A stretch of DNA of 64,000 nucleotides from Thermosipho ferrireducens (GTDB lineage: Bacteria; Thermotogota; Thermotogae; Thermotogales; Fervidobacteriaceae), in assembly GCF_017358165.1 (NCBI RefSeq), contig NZ_CP071446.1, positions 1,054,001 to 1,118,000 on the forward strand. The letters are read 5' to 3'. Below are positions 37,980-46,630 of this stretch, piece after piece. How positions within the stretch are numbered: the stretch's first letter is position 1; each line of letters begins with the position of its first letter. The notes under the pieces were generated by a model. The model did not search any database, was not told where the DNA came from, and was given only the letters and a program-made list of their open reading frames with translations. Made by a program: the position numbers and the translations under genes.

Positions 37980-38215
37980 ATACAGAGTTGGCGAGGTTGG
38001 TCTCCCTTTCATGTCATTCCGAACCCGAAGGGTGAGGAATCTTGATTTAGCGAGAATTAGCGAGGTTAGCGAGAGTTAGTAAAATAAAATCCTTCGTCAT
38101 TACATTCCTCGGGATTACAAAAAAACAAGATTCCTCACATGCGTTCGGAATGACAAAAGACAGCAAGATTGGCGAAGGTTACCAAGGATTAATGAGGGTT
38201 AGTAAAATATGAATT
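37980..38215 (+). repeat. Second cluster of composite palindromic repeats
   Basis: In the 611-base gap between the 69-aa gene and pckA. A 33-base element at 38011-38043 is identical to 24413-24445. An inverted, partly diverged copy lies at 38127-38155 (AAGATTCCTC...GGAATGACA), able to pair with it. GCGAG-type 9-base units flank them (37988-38000, 38049-38078). Remaining sequence in the gap is AT-rich with no gene. Confidence 0.85.
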
Positions 38216-38245
38216 AAAATTGATATTCAATTTTTAAGGTTTTGG

Positions 38246-38275
38246 TTGAATATATTCGTAAAATTAGCTTATAGT
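38246..38275 (+). promoter_or_regulatory. Possible pckA promoter
   Basis: TTGAAT, 18 bases, TATAGT, about 90 bases upstream of the pckA start. Weak but the only good candidate in the region. Confidence 0.45.
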
Positions 38276-38365
38276 AAATTTCTTCCTTTAATTCATGAGC
38301 ACACTTTGTTATGCTTGGCTATGAAAATTAGTTTGTTATTGATAGAATAATAAGGGGGTGAATTT

Positions 38366-40000
38366 ATGTCAACAAAAGAAAGTTTTTATAAAAACGAAAT
38401 TTCCAGAAAAAATCCTCTTTTTTCAAGGATGAGAGTTACTGTTGAAACGGCATTTTACAGAAACAACGTAGAAACAGTATCCACACCAAAGGAAGCTTAT
38501 AAACTGGCATTAAAGTCTCCTGGGACAATAGTGACTGATTGGGAGGTTTACAAGCCAGAATTTTTAGGGCTTGATAGGGGGACTAAAGTGCTTCTTTTCA
38601 ACGATGGTGCGATTACAGGAAGATATGCAGCAGGTAGAAGAATTATAGGCACGCCGGGAATTGATGATGAAAAATATGCTGAAATAGTTCGTGAGGCGGT
38701 TTACAGGTCTCGTTATAAAAAAATGTACCACGGTATATCATTTACAGGGTTATCAAGAGAGTTTATGGTAAAAAACCATATTTTAATACCCGAGGGTCAT
38801 GAAAATTTGTTATACAATTGGTTATTAAATTTCCAGTTTCCATCACCGGAATATGAAAAGATGTATCTTGACTCTGAAAAATTTGAGGATGGAGATATAT
38901 ATATATTTACGGATCCTGATTGGACACATCCAGATTATCCATTTGGTCTGGCTATATTTGATCCTGATCATAATTGCGCTGCTATTCTTGGAATGCGTTA
39001 TTTTGGAGAGTTTAAAAAGGGTACTTTAACACTTGGATGGGCAACAGCGAATAGGAATAATTTTGTCTCTTGCCATGGTGGTCTTAAAAGATTTGAATGC
39101 AAAGATAAAATATATGTTACCGCATTTTTTGGTCTTTCAGGCTCAGGGAAGTCTACGCTAACCCATGCAAAGCATGGTGGTAAATACAGAATAAGTGTGC
39201 TACATGACGATGCTTTTATAATTTCCCTGGATAATCTTTCTTCGATAGCTCTTGAACCATCTTATTTTGATAAAACGTCTGATTATCCAAGCGATTCGAT
39301 GGATAATAAATACCTGTTAACTGTGCAAAATTGCGGTGTTACTAAGGATGAAAAAGGTAGAATAATTCCAGTTATGGAAGATATTCGTAATGGTAATGGT
39401 AGAGCTATTAAATCAAAGTTATGGTCACAAAATAGAATGGACAAAATTGACGAACCTATAAATTCAATATTCTGGCTTATGAGAGATCCGGTCTTACCAC
39501 CTGTGGTTAAGATAGATGATGTTATACTTGCTTCTACTATGGGTGCTGCTCTTACTACAAAAAGAACTACTGCAGAAAAACTTGATTCTGGTGTCGATCC
39601 AAACGCTCTTGTATTTGAACCATATGCGAATCCTTTTAGAACATACCCTCTTGTTGACGATTATATGAAGTTTAAGAGACTGTTTGAAAAAGGCGTGGAG
39701 TGTTACATATTGAATACAGGATATTTTCTTGAAAAGAAAATACCGAAAGAGGTTACAATATCAATAGTTGAAAAGATAATGGAGAATAAGTTAACCTGGA
39801 AAAGCTGGATAAAAGATTTAAGATATGGTGTGATAGATGGATTTGAACCGCCAGAAAGTTCTGAATACAAACATTTACTTAAAGAATCTATACTTCGAAG
39901 GTTAAAATTTATAGTGTTGAAAAAGACAGAAAATGGTGGAAGAGATAAACTTCCAGAAGAAACAGAAAATGTCTTGCAGATTCTTATGGAAAGTATTTAA
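38366..40000 (+). CDS. Divergent ATP-type phosphoenolpyruvate carboxykinase
   Basis: 544 residues. Family signatures remain: YFGEFKKGTL (212-221; like the YAGEMKKG metal and substrate region), H237 in SCHGG, P-loop FGLSGSGKST (255-264, canonical SGTGKTT) and HDDAF (280-284) at the DDE-metal-site position. FRTYPL and ILNTGYF resemble the C-terminal substrate region. The usual ENTR-AYP block and GDDEHGW are not recognisable. Reaction (oxaloacetate plus ATP to PEP and CO2) is therefore probable but not certain. ATG behind AAGGGGGTG. Head of a tightly packed seven-gene set. Confidence 0.8.
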   Translation: MSTKESFYKNEISRKNPLFSRMRVTVETAFYRNNVETVSTPKEAYKLALKSPGTIVTDWEVYKPEFLGLDRGTKVLLFNDGAITGRYAAGRRIIGTPGIDDEKYAEIVREAVYRSRYKKMYHGISFTGLSREFMVKNHILIPEGHENLLYNWLLNFQFPSPEYEKMYLDSEKFEDGDIYIFTDPDWTHPDYPFGLAIFDPDHNCAAILGMRYFGEFKKGTLTLGWATANRNNFVSCHGGLKRFECKDKIYVTAFFGLSGSGKSTLTHAKHGGKYRISVLHDDAFIISLDNLSSIALEPSYFDKTSDYPSDSMDNKYLLTVQNCGVTKDEKGRIIPVMEDIRNGNGRAIKSKLWSQNRMDKIDEPINSIFWLMRDPVLPPVVKIDDVILASTMGAALTTKRTTAEKLDSGVDPNALVFEPYANPFRTYPLVDDYMKFKRLFEKGVECYILNTGYFLEKKIPKEVTISIVEKIMENKLTWKSWIKDLRYGVIDGFEPPESSEYKHLLKESILRRLKFIVLKKTENGGRDKLPEETENVLQILMESI

Positions 40001-40033
40001 TGCGTGGTAAAATTTATTAAGGAGGTGATCCTG

Positions 40034-40792
40034 ATGAAAAAAATGCTGATTTTGTTCTTTATTATGGTGGTGGTAAAGTTTTTTGGCGGGTTTATATATA
40101 TCCATCCTGTAGAAACAAAGTTACCTGATCAGATATTTACAACAACTAATACAAAGTTTTTTTCCATAGCATATGTAGAGCTTTATAATGATGGAAGGGA
40201 AAAAGCGTATATTTTAAAAGGAGCTTTTTCAGCGACATCTATGGGGATGAAGAAAAACAGTATAAATATTTTTGTAAAAGAAAAAGAAACAGTTTATACT
40301 TATACGGTTTTGCTTGAAAGAAAAGGAGAACGCTACTATATCCCTGAACATTTATTGATAGCTCCTTCAAATTCCCGTATATTCATAGAAAATTTTGAGT
40401 TGAAGTTCAACAAACAGCGAGAAAATTTTGATGAGATGAAAATTCCTAAGCTTCGTGTGAAAGAAAAGGGAATTTATACTTTTGTTCTTTATAAGGGGCA
40501 ATTTTTGGTAAAAGATAGCTTTAGCGTGCAGGAAGATGTGTTCTTACATATTTCTGCAGGAGAAAGGAAAACTGGTGGATATTCAATAGAAATCGTTGAA
40601 ATGAAAATAAGTAATTATATTATAACTGTCAAAGGGAATTTTGTAATCCCAGATAAAAATGCCATGGTTACTCAGGCTTTTAGCTATCCTGGTGTTACCT
40701 TGAAGTTGGGGAAACTGTCTCCTGGGATTTATAAAATAATAGTCGACATAAAAGGTCTTGGAAAGTTTACAAAACAAATAAGTGTCAAGTGA
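40034..40792 (+). CDS. Exported protein of unknown function, 252 aa
   Basis: Starts at ATG 40034 behind a strong AAGGAGGTGA. An N-terminal signal-like segment MKKMLILFFIMVVVKFFGG is followed by a beta-rich body (TNTKFFSIAYVELYNDGREKAY). There is no lipobox Cys. The body shows two possible beta-sandwich domains (about 30-130 and 135-250), but I recognise no family. It lies between pckA and psuG, co-directional, and may be a cell-surface or periplasmic protein. Confidence 0.7.
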   Translation: MKKMLILFFIMVVVKFFGGFIYIHPVETKLPDQIFTTTNTKFFSIAYVELYNDGREKAYILKGAFSATSMGMKKNSINIFVKEKETVYTYTVLLERKGERYYIPEHLLIAPSNSRIFIENFELKFNKQRENFDEMKIPKLRVKEKGIYTFVLYKGQFLVKDSFSVQEDVFLHISAGERKTGGYSIEIVEMKISNYIITVKGNFVIPDKNAMVTQAFSYPGVTLKLGKLSPGIYKIIVDIKGLGKFTKQISVK

Positions 40793-40805
40793 CGGAGGTG
40801 TAAAA

Positions 40806-41690
40806 TTGAGAATAAGGGAAGAAATAATAAATGCTTTAAAAAATAATCTTCCAGTAGTTGCGTTTGAAAGTACAGTTATAGCCCATGGGTTACCATATCC
40901 GAAAAATCTGGAAATATTTAGGAATCTGGAAAATATTGCAAGAGAAATGGGATGTATTCCTGCAACGATAGGAATTTTCCGTGGAGAAATTGTGGTAGGT
41001 TTGACTGAGAAAGAGATAGTAGAATTTATAGAAGATTCCCCTGTTAAAGTTGGAACGCGTGAGATACCATATGTGTGTGCTTTGAAAAAAAGCGCTGCAA
41101 CAACGGTTAGTGCTACTGCAAAAATAGCGTCTCTTTCAGGGATAAAGGTTTTTGCAACAGGTGGTATAGGTGGTGTTCATAAAGGAGAATGGGATGTATC
41201 ACAGGATTTATTGGAATTATCTAAAACTAACATAATAGTTGTTTCTACAGGTTGCAAGTCTATACTGGATGTGAAAAAAACTTTGGAGTTTTTGGAGACG
41301 TTTCAGGTGATTGTAGTGGGTTATAAAACGGAGTATTTCCCTATTTTTTATAATGGAATTTCTTCGTATAAAATCGATCGAGTAGATTCTGTAGAGCATA
41401 TAAGAAATATTTATAATATAAAAAATGAAATAAGTATTAATGGCTCAATTTTAGTGGCAAATCCTATACCGGAAGAATATGTAATATCCGAAGATGAAAT
41501 GAAAAAATATTTGTCTATAGTGGAAAAAGAAATGGACGCGAAAAATATATCAGGAAAGGATGTCACACCTTATACATTGAAGCGTTTGGTTGAACTTTCA
41601 AAAGGAAAAACTCTTGAGGCTAATATAACTCTTCTGGAAAATAACGCAAAACTGGCATGTGATATTGCCAAAAGCCTGGTGAAGCTATGA
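40806..41690 (+). CDS. psuG: Pseudouridine-5'-phosphate glycosidase
   Basis: 294 residues. Cleaves pseudouridine 5'-phosphate to uracil and ribose 5-phosphate. Typical motifs: AFESTVIAHGLPYPKN, PATIGIFRGEIVVGL, KVGTREIPYV, TTVSATAKIAS, FATGGIGGVHKG and NPIPEEY. TTG 40806 is chosen because GGAGGTG lies 6 bases before it; the earlier GTG would fall in the previous gene. The usual partner kinase PsuK is not adjacent. It overlaps rpoN by 4 bases. Confident. Confidence 0.95.
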   Translation: MRIREEIINALKNNLPVVAFESTVIAHGLPYPKNLEIFRNLENIAREMGCIPATIGIFRGEIVVGLTEKEIVEFIEDSPVKVGTREIPYVCALKKSAATTVSATAKIASLSGIKVFATGGIGGVHKGEWDVSQDLLELSKTNIIVVSTGCKSILDVKKTLEFLETFQVIVVGYKTEYFPIFYNGISSYKIDRVDSVEHIRNIYNIKNEISINGSILVANPIPEEYVISEDEMKKYLSIVEKEMDAKNISGKDVTPYTLKRLVELSKGKTLEANITLLENNAKLACDIAKSLVKL

Positions 41691-42556
41691 AATTACGTTC
41701 AGAAACAAAGCTTAAATATGGATTGATTTTAACGAAAAAGGAAAAAATTTATTTAGAATATCTCGAAAAGCCAATTAGAGATATTCTGAAAATTCATGGT
41801 GAAAATCTGATCAACTTTCAAGATGTTCAGATAAAATATCATGAAGATTTGCACACGATTCTTATTAAGGATATTCCATTTCTTGGTTTAAGTGATGAGG
41901 AAGAAACAATAGCAGAGTACATAATATACAACATAGATCACACAGGAAAGTTGAATGTTACACCGGAAGAAGTAGCTGAAAAATATTCCTGTGATAGCAA
42001 AGATGTCGAGAATATAATAAACATGATTTATGAATTTTTTGCCGAGCAAATACGTAATTTTACGTATGGTGATGTAGCTGATTCGTTTGTTCCTGATGCT
42101 GTAATTGACGATGACTTAAATGTCAGGATTACGCAGGCTCCATTGACTTCGAATGAAATAGTTAATGATGCATTAAAAAAGAGAAACGAAACAATTTTAA
42201 GGATACTTTTCATATTAGTTGAGGTTAATAGAAGTTTTTTGATTGGGAAACGCAAATTTCCCAGAAGGATTAGCATGAAAAATATTTCGAATATTTTAGA
42301 CTTAAGCCGTTCAACTGTGACAAGGGCAATAAAAAATAAGTATATTTCTACTCCACGAGGGATCTTTCCATTAAGTATATTTTTTGGACGGAAAGTACAT
42401 CCTGCGATTTTGAAAATAGCCATTTCTGAAATCTTAAAGGAAAATCCCCATGCAACAGATAATGTAATTGTGGAAGAATTGAGGAAAATGGGTATCGATG
42501 TTGCTCGTAGAACAGTATGTAAGTATAGAAACATGGTTAGCAATCAGGAGGTGTGA
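41687..42556 (+). CDS. rpoN: Compact sigma-54 factor (RpoN)
   Basis: 289 residues, versus 370-490 for usual RpoN. Core-binding region: GLSDEEETIAEYIIYNIDHTG and YGDVADSFVPDAVIDDD. HTH: SNILDLSRSTVTRAIKNKYISTPRG (about 201-225). RpoN box ARRTVCKYR at 273-281 (canonical ARRTVAKYR). The N-terminus lacks the Gln-rich region I needed for activator response; only about 60 residues precede the core-binding part and none is Gln-rich. It should bind -24/-12 promoters. ATG overlaps the psuG stop. No AAA+ activator is in the window. Confidence 0.9.
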   Translation: MKLRSETKLKYGLILTKKEKIYLEYLEKPIRDILKIHGENLINFQDVQIKYHEDLHTILIKDIPFLGLSDEEETIAEYIIYNIDHTGKLNVTPEEVAEKYSCDSKDVENIINMIYEFFAEQIRNFTYGDVADSFVPDAVIDDDLNVRITQAPLTSNEIVNDALKKRNETILRILFILVEVNRSFLIGKRKFPRRISMKNISNILDLSRSTVTRAIKNKYISTPRGIFPLSIFFGRKVHPAILKIAISEILKENPHATDNVIVEELRKMGIDVARRTVCKYRNMVSNQEV

Positions 42557-42558
42557 AA

Positions 42559-43113
42559 TTGAAAGTATTGGTGATTTCCGATACACATGGGTCTGTTACA
42601 AGCTGGAGAAAAATAGAAAATCTCGCAAAAGAGGTAGACGAAATTTTTCATCTGGGGGATGTACTTTATCATGGACCACGAAATCCTTTGCCAGAAGGTT
42701 ATTCTCCAGGCGAACTTGCAGAAGAGTTGAAAAAGTACAACATAAAATACATTCGTGGTAATTGTGATGCAGATGTAGATTTGAAGGTTTTAGGATTACC
42801 TGAAATGCCAAGACAGATAATAGAATTTTTTGGAAAATATCGTTTTATGATGCTTCATGGAGAAATAGTGGAGAATGATGGGGTAGATCTTGTTGAATTT
42901 GCAAGATTTCATAAAGTTGATGTGATGTTGCATGGACATACACATATTCCGAGTATAATGGAAAAAAGAGGAGTTATAATAGCAAATCCCGGAAGCCTTT
43001 CGCTGCCTAAAAGTAAATCATCTCAAAGCTATATGGTGCTGGATGTAGCAGATTTTTTGAAGATAACTATTTTTACAATAGAAGGAAATGAGGTGTTTTC
43101 GAAAGTTTTATGA
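42559..43113 (+). CDS. YfcE/MJ0936-type phosphodiesterase
   Basis: 184-residue metallophosphoesterase. Motifs in order: ISDTHGS (D8, H10), HLGDVLYHG, RGNCDADVD, MLHGE and HGHTHIP, all metal or phosphate ligands. E. coli YfcE and Methanocaldococcus MJ0936 hydrolyse phosphodiesters in vitro; physiological substrates are unknown. TTG 42559 lies 6 bases behind AGGAGG. It follows rpoN and overlaps the YigZ gene by 4 bases. Family firm, substrate unknown. Confidence 0.9.
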   Translation: MKVLVISDTHGSVTSWRKIENLAKEVDEIFHLGDVLYHGPRNPLPEGYSPGELAEELKKYNIKYIRGNCDADVDLKVLGLPEMPRQIIEFFGKYRFMMLHGEIVENDGVDLVEFARFHKVDVMLHGHTHIPSIMEKRGVIIANPGSLSLPKSKSSQSYMVLDVADFLKITIFTIEGNEVFSKVL

Positions 43114-43733
43114 TCAAGAGATACAAAACGATTTTGAAAATCTATAGTGTAAAAATGAATGTACAACGGTCCCTGTTTATTGCAACAACCACTCATGTTG
43201 AAAGTGTGAATGAAGCAAAGGATTTTTTCAGAACTATTTCTCACAAATATAGAGACGCAACTCACAATTGTCCAGCATATAGAATTATAGAAAATAATGG
43301 AATTCTTGAGTTTTCATCAGATGCCGGTGAACCTTCTGGAACTGCGGGAAAACCCATTTTAGGAGTGTTAAAAAAGTACGAACTTTTAAATGTAGCAATT
43401 GTCGTTACCAGGTATTTTGGTGGTGTCAAGTTGGGGATTCGTGGTTTAATTGAAGCTTATAGTGGTATTGTTGAAAAATTGATCAACAGTGCTAATATAG
43501 AAGAGATGGTCTTAATGCCAATATACAGAATAAAAGTTAATTATGCATCTTACGGTAAAATAATGCAGGAAATTCATAGAAGAGGATTTATTATAAAAAA
43601 TACAGATTTTGATACAAACACAGGATATATTGAAATCATGGGTACAGGGGATGTAAACGGATTTGATATAGTTAAAAGTGATGTAATATATATAAGAGGA
43701 GGCGATTTTAATGATTTCAAAGAGGGCACTTGA
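43110..43733 (+). CDS. YigZ/IMPACT family protein
   Basis: 207 residues. The UPF0029 N-terminal domain has the family core HKYRDATHNCPAYRI, SSDAGEPSGTAGKPIL and VTRYFGGVKLGIRGLIEAYSG. The C-terminal DUF1949-like domain starts near residue 130. Members in yeast and E. coli are linked to translation or stress control, but bacterial function is unclear. ATG overlaps the YfcE stop by 4 bases; its own stop overlaps the aminotransferase gene by 23 bases. Confidence 0.9.
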   Translation: MIKRYKTILKIYSVKMNVQRSLFIATTTHVESVNEAKDFFRTISHKYRDATHNCPAYRIIENNGILEFSSDAGEPSGTAGKPILGVLKKYELLNVAIVVTRYFGGVKLGIRGLIEAYSGIVEKLINSANIEEMVLMPIYRIKVNYASYGKIMQEIHRRGFIIKNTDFDTNTGYIEIMGTGDVNGFDIVKSDVIYIRGGDFNDFKEGT

Positions 43734-44895
43734 CACTCCATCAAGTCCTATCAGGCGTCTGGTTCCTTACGCAGATGAAGCAAAAAGAAAAGGTATTCAT
43801 GTTTATCACCTTAATATAGGGCAACCGGATATAAAAACTCCTAACCAATGGTATGAATATATTGAAAGATTCAAAAAAGATGTGGTGTCATATACCCATT
43901 CTCAGGGAATTCTGGAATTAAGAGAAGAGTTCTCCAGATATTATAAAAAATGGAACATAGATGTGTCATCAGAAGAAGTGATGATTACAAATGGTGGAAG
44001 TGAGGCAATAATGTTTGCCCTTGGGGTGGTTTGTGATCCTGGAGATGAAGTGATAGTAATAGAGCCATTTTATGCAAACTATGCAGGATTTGCGTCGTAT
44101 TTGAATATAAAACTTGTTCCTGTTACTACATCACCGGAAAATGGGTATCGTATGCCGGAAAAAGAAAAATTTGAAGAAGTTATTACACCCAGAACAAAAG
44201 CCGTATTATTTTCAAATCCTTCAAATCCTACAGGGGTTGTATATAGTGAAGAAGAGTTAAAAATTTTAGCTGATATAGCTGTTAAATATAACCTGGTTAT
44301 AATTTCTGATGAGGTATACAGAGAATTTACCTTTGATGGAAAAGAGCACTTTTCTCCATATTATTTTGGCATTTATGATAGGTTGATAATTGTGGATAGT
44401 GTCTCTAAAAGATACAGCGCCTGTGGTGCAAGAATAGGTACATTTGTTACAAAAAATAAGGAATTTTATGCAGCGGCTCTTAAATTTGCCCAGGCAAGAC
44501 TTTCCCCGGCAGAAATAACGCAATACGGTACAATTGGTCTTCTTAAGGCGGAAGACGAATATATAGAACAGGTTAGAAAAGAATACCAGAAAAGGCGTGA
44601 TATAGCATTTGAGGAGATAAGAAAGATACCTGGCGTAATAGTACAAAAGCCAGAAGGAGCATTTTATCTAGCAGCAAAGTTGCCAGTAGAAAATTCCGAA
44701 GAATTTATAAAGTGGATGTTGAGTAAATTCGATGTTGATGGTAAAACCACTATGGTGGCTCCACTTTCAGGTTTTTATGCTACATCTGGAGCAGGCCTGA
44801 GTGAGATAAGAATAGCTTATGTACTTGATGTGGAAAAAATGAAAGATGCGTTGAGAATAATTTCAAAGGCTATCGAAGAATATTCAAAAATTTAA
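43711..44895 (+). CDS. Class I/II aminotransferase
   Basis: 394 residues, PLP fold type I. LNIGQPDIKTP, YTHSQGILELREEFS, SNPSNPTGVVYS and ISDEVYREFTFDG are typical. The PLP lysine is in VDSVSKRYSACGARIG, and an Arg in SEIRIAYV binds the substrate carboxylate. Members include aspartate and aromatic aminotransferases; the specific amino acid cannot be read. ATG behind GAGGAGG. Last gene of the run, ending at a bidirectional terminator. Confidence 0.9.
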   Translation: MISKRALDTPSSPIRRLVPYADEAKRKGIHVYHLNIGQPDIKTPNQWYEYIERFKKDVVSYTHSQGILELREEFSRYYKKWNIDVSSEEVMITNGGSEAIMFALGVVCDPGDEVIVIEPFYANYAGFASYLNIKLVPVTTSPENGYRMPEKEKFEEVITPRTKAVLFSNPSNPTGVVYSEEELKILADIAVKYNLVIISDEVYREFTFDGKEHFSPYYFGIYDRLIIVDSVSKRYSACGARIGTFVTKNKEFYAAALKFAQARLSPAEITQYGTIGLLKAEDEYIEQVRKEYQKRRDIAFEEIRKIPGVIVQKPEGAFYLAAKLPVENSEEFIKWMLSKFDVDGKTTMVAPLSGFYATSGAGLSEIRIAYVLDVEKMKDALRIISKAIEEYSKI

Positions 44896-44906
44896 TATAT
44901 ACAAAT

Positions 44907-44935
44907 TAAAAATTCCCGCGAAAGCGGGAATTTTT
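44907..44935. terminator. Bidirectional terminator between the aminotransferase and purB
   Basis: AAAAATTCCCGC/GCGGGAATTTTT stem with a GAAA loop; A/T runs on both flanks serve both convergent units. Confidence 0.9.
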
Positions 44936-44952
44936 AATAGTCTTGAAATAAT

Positions 44953-46242
44953 TTACTCATCTTCAAATCTTTTGTATATAGCATCTATGTTTTTTAGGTA
45001 GTAGTCTGGACTGAATAATTCTTCTATTTCATTTTTAGATAGCAAATGTGAGAAGCTTTTTGCAATTTCATTTTTGAAAGAAGAGTGAGTTTCCCAGCAT
45101 TTTAAAGCTAATTTTTGTACATTTTTGTAAGCTTCTTCCCTTGTTAATCCTTTTTCTATGAGCTTTAGCATCACACGTTGTGAGTATACAAGCCCTTTTG
45201 TTGTATCTATATTTCTTTTTACTCTATCTTCAAAGACCACCAGATTTTTTATTAAATGTTGGGCTTTTACAATCATATAATGTAATGTTGTGGTTACATC
45301 TGGAAACATGAACCTTTCCACAGAGGAATGGGAAATATCTCGTTCATGCCATAACGGAATATTTTCAAAAGCAGTGTGAACATAGCTTCTGATAATCCTT
45401 GAAAGTCCTGTTAGTCTTTCGCACAGAATGGGATTTTTTTTATGAGGCATAGCAGAAGAACCTCTTTGTGTTTTTTTAAAGGGTTCCTGAACTTCTAACA
45501 CTTCAGTTTTCTGCAGGTGCCTTATTTCTATGGCCATTCTCTCAATTGCTGACGCAATCAATCCAAAAATGTTTATAAGGTTCGAGTGAAGATCTCGTGG
45601 AATTACCTGAGTGGCAACGGGTGTTGGTTTTAAAGATAATTTTGAAAGGGCTAACTCTTCAACCAGAGGGCTTATGTGTGCATAATTTCCAACTGCTCCG
45701 GATAATTTCCCAACAGAAATTTCTTCTCTGGCATTTATAAGGCGTTTTAAATCTCTTTTTAGTTCTGAATACCAGGAAAGAAATTTTAAACCAAATGATG
45801 TTGGTTCTGCGTGAACTCCGTGCGTACGTCCAATTGAGGGAAGTTTTTTATATTGAAGAGCTTTTTCAAATAAAAGTTTTAAAAGATTTTTCATTTCTGA
45901 GATTATAATATTTGTCGCCTCTATTAGAGCAAGGCTGTTAGCTGTGTCCACAACATCAGATGATGTTAATCCGTAATGAAAAAAGCTTGCTTCCTTTCCC
46001 ATTTTTGAAGTTGCAACCTTTATAAAAGCTATAACATCATGATCCACTTCTTTTTCTATATCCAGAATTTTTTCAACATCAATATAAGCGTTTTTTATAG
46101 CCTGTTGATATGTGCCTTTTGGAGCGATTCCCAGTCTTTCATATGCCCATACAACTGCCAGTTCTACCTTTAACCACCTTTTATATTGAGCTTCCAGCGA
46201 CCATAAACTTTTAATAGGTTCTAAGGCGTATCTTTCAACCAT
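44953..46242 (-). CDS. purB: Adenylosuccinate lyase
   Basis: 429 residues; fumarase/aspartase superfamily, acts twice in purine synthesis. GSSAMPHKKNPI is the signature containing the flexible catalytic loop Ser; HYGLTSSDVVDTANSLAL and GRTHGVHAEPTSFG carry catalytic His and Thr/Ser. I choose ATG 46242, 5 bases behind GGAGGG. The earlier ATG 46260 is itself part of that Shine-Dalgarno. Normal length. Monocistronic. Confidence 0.96.
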   Translation of the reverse strand: MVERYALEPIKSLWSLEAQYKRWLKVELAVVWAYERLGIAPKGTYQQAIKNAYIDVEKILDIEKEVDHDVIAFIKVATSKMGKEASFFHYGLTSSDVVDTANSLALIEATNIIISEMKNLLKLLFEKALQYKKLPSIGRTHGVHAEPTSFGLKFLSWYSELKRDLKRLINAREEISVGKLSGAVGNYAHISPLVEELALSKLSLKPTPVATQVIPRDLHSNLINIFGLIASAIERMAIEIRHLQKTEVLEVQEPFKKTQRGSSAMPHKKNPILCERLTGLSRIIRSYVHTAFENIPLWHERDISHSSVERFMFPDVTTTLHYMIVKAQHLIKNLVVFEDRVKRNIDTTKGLVYSQRVMLKLIEKGLTREEAYKNVQKLALKCWETHSSFKNEIAKSFSHLLSKNEIEELFSPDYYLKNIDAIYKRFEDE

Positions 46243-46379
46243 TCTTTCCCTCCATTTCAAAGATTAGGTTCACATTTAACAGTATACTATAGTTTTCTTC
46301 TTGTGAATAGTCTCGAAAATTGTGATAATTTATAATAAAATAAAAGAATTATTGCATATACAAAAAATATTCAAATAAC

Positions 46380-46409
46380 TTGACTTTTTTTGTAATATTA
46401 TGTTAGAAT
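46380..46409 (+). promoter_or_regulatory. Promoter of the lipoprotein-subtilase operon
   Basis: TTGACT, 18 bases, TAGAAT. Five of six consensus bases in each box. The -10 is overlapped by the inverted repeat at 46390-46416. Confidence 0.6.
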
Positions 46410-46416
46410 ATTACAA
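46390..46416. promoter_or_regulatory. Candidate operator: perfect 10-base inverted repeat
   Basis: TTGTAATATT, 7 bases, AATATTACAA. The arms are perfectly complementary and span the promoter -10. Such geometry suits a dimeric repressor. Seen directly; binding protein unknown. Confidence 0.5.
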
Positions 46417-46630
46417 TTGATAAAATTGTTTGTGTAATAGTTAAATGCAAAATTGAATAATAATTGTTTAAGATACATAATGTTATTGTGTTGTTAGATA
46501 CTTAAGTTTGGTTTCTTATGTTTACATATATTTATAGAATTAGTAATTTCAATATCTAAACATTTTAAGACAGCTTTATAATTTAAAAATTTACATTAAA
46601 TTATTTTAAAGAAGGGGAGGTGTTTTTGGG

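Larger units (their letters stand above)
46243..46630. other. AT-rich intergenic region between purB and the lipoprotein operon
   Basis: 388 bases without a gene. The purB promoter should lie in the first part, and a strong promoter with a dyad at 46380-46416 faces the lipoprotein operon. It leaves a leader of about 210 bases before 46631. I see no clear riboswitch fold or open frame in the leader. Confidence 0.7.

Noticed and set aside
42028..42543. 171-residue open frame on the - strand
   Set aside because: Antisense to the RpoN HTH and RpoN-box coding sequence.
46243..46260. ATG 46260 as the purB start
   Set aside because: The ATG is part of the GGAGGG ribosome-binding site of the ATG at 46242.
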